Shown here in pieces: positions 6,686 through 7,283 of a stretch of DNA of 7,283 nt; the stretch's first letter is position 1, and each line of letters opens with the position of its first letter. The notes below the pieces were generated by a model. That model saw only the letters and a program-made list of their open reading frames with translations. It searched no databases and was not told the DNA's origin. The translations under genes were made by a program, and so were the position numbers. The stretch is from Acidobacteriota bacterium (lineage in GTDB: Bacteria; Acidobacteriota; Vicinamibacteria; Vicinamibacterales; UBA8438): NCBI GenBank assembly GCA_011523485.1, contig WTGR01000438.1:1-7283 (forward strand), in the 5' to 3' direction.

Positions 6686-6691
6686 ACCATA
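6686..6691 (-). promoter_or_regulatory. Possible extended -10 for serine hydrolase
   Basis: Read on the minus strand, TGGTATGGT includes TATGGT preceded by TG at the extended -10 spacing, about 48 bp before the ATG. No good -35 is present at 16-18 bp. It lies in the 182-bp divergent intergenic region (6639-6820), which must hold promoters for both flanking genes. On the plus strand TTGCCT (6716-6721) with CAGTCT (6739-6744) is an even weaker candidate for the other gene. Confidence 0.25.
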
Positions 6692-6820
6692 CCACCAGAA
6701 AAATCCGGTTCGGGCTTGCCTTACGCGACGGTCGATGGCAGTCTGTGCGCAGCGCATTCGCCGGCGCGGTGCAGTGCGCCGCGAAGAAGTCTGTTCGAGG
6801 AGTCTGAGGAGGACCCTGAC

Positions 6821-7283
6821 ATGATGCGAAGACTGACCGTTTTGAGCCTGGGCGTCGTGGTGGCCGCCGGCCTGGTGTGGGGCGGGATCCAGAGCGGCGT
6901 GGTCGGGGCTCAGGGGATGATCCCGAACGCGCCGATGTTCGAGGTCGACCCGTTCTGGCCGAAGCCGCTGCCGAACAACTGGCTGCTCGGCTCGACCATC
7001 GGGGTCTCGGTCGACTCGGACGACCACGTCTGGATCGTGCACCGCGGCAACCTCGCGCCGAACGAGATTCCCGCCGCGCTCGACCCGCCGTTCGCCGAGG
7101 CGTGCTGCTTCGCGGCGCCCCCCATTCTCGAGTTCGACCAGGAGGGCAACCTCGTCCAGCATTGGGGCGGACCCGGTGAGGGTTACGACTGGCCCGAGTC
7201 GAACCACGGCGTCTGGGTCGACGGCATGGACAACGTCTGGATCGGCGGCAACGGCGGCGACGACTCGCACGCCCTGAAGTTCA
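6821..7283 (+). CDS. Exported beta-propeller (NHL-like) protein, 3'-truncated
   Basis: N-terminal 154 codons of a secreted protein that runs off the right edge. The ATG at 6821 has AGGAGG (6807-6812) 8 bp upstream; a second ATG follows directly and is less well spaced. Residues 1 to about 31 form a signal peptide (MMRRL, hydrophobic core, then VVGAQG). After it come two blade-like repeats, IGVSVDSDDHVWIVHRG and HGVWVDGMDNVWIGGNGG, with the D-x-x-(D/G)-x-V-W-(I/V) pattern of NHL/six-bladed propellers. Between them are a CC pair (EACCF) and ILEFDQEGNLVQHWGG, a typical blade strand. Proteins of this type are often annotated as peptidyl-hydroxyglycine-lyase-like or as hypothetical. The function is not known. 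The gene is divergent from the serine hydrolase. Confidence 0.85.
   Translation, partial: MMRRLTVLSLGVVVAAGLVWGGIQSGVVGAQGMIPNAPMFEVDPFWPKPLPNNWLLGSTIGVSVDSDDHVWIVHRGNLAPNEIPAALDPPFAEACCFAAPPILEFDQEGNLVQHWGGPGEGYDWPESNHGVWVDGMDNVWIGGNGGDDSHALKF

Noticed and set aside
6639..6695. 19-residue N-terminal extension of the serine hydrolase
   Set aside because: It would bury the signal peptide behind a charged stretch. The ATG at 6638 has a well-placed AAGGAG.

Overview
The window is GC-rich, densely coding DNA. It centres on a complete, compact lasso peptide biosynthetic operon (about 2546-5354). Immediately upstream on the same strand lies a two-component regulatory system. Downstream lies a divergent pair of genes for secreted proteins. 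The high GC, the Sec-exported serine hydrolase and the exported beta-propeller (NHL-like) protein resemble uncultured Acidobacteriota, perhaps Vicinamibacteria. That placement is inference from gene style, not from a marker gene.

Layout. (1) At 2-1588 is a sensor histidine kinase cut by the left edge, followed 20 bp later by an OmpR/PhoB-type response regulator (1609-2292). (2) At 2293-2545 is a 253-bp intergenic region with two dyad symmetries and a weak promoter-like hexamer. (3) The lasso operon follows in the order A-B2-C-B1: a 47-aa precursor (2546-2689), a transglutaminase-like leader peptidase (2779-3198), an asparagine-synthetase-like lasso cyclase (3229-5100) and a PqqD-like leader-binding protein (5088-5354). 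A strong stem-loop sits between the precursor and the peptidase. (4) On the minus strand, ending 21 bp from the operon, is an exported beta-lactamase/esterase-fold serine hydrolase (5376-6638). (5) Divergent from it, at 6821 to the right edge, is an exported beta-propeller protein, truncated by the window.

How the genes work together. B1 should bind the precursor leader through its YxxPxV motif and present it to B2, which cuts at the leader/core junction. C should then activate the single core aspartate (Asp37) and join it to the new N-terminus, forming the ring. The predicted core is unusual because both of its cysteines fall inside the predicted ring. The cyclase also departs from the asparagine synthetase pattern at two expected active-site positions. 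No transporter, lasso isopeptidase or immunity gene is visible. The two-component pair is a plausible but unproven regulator of the operon.
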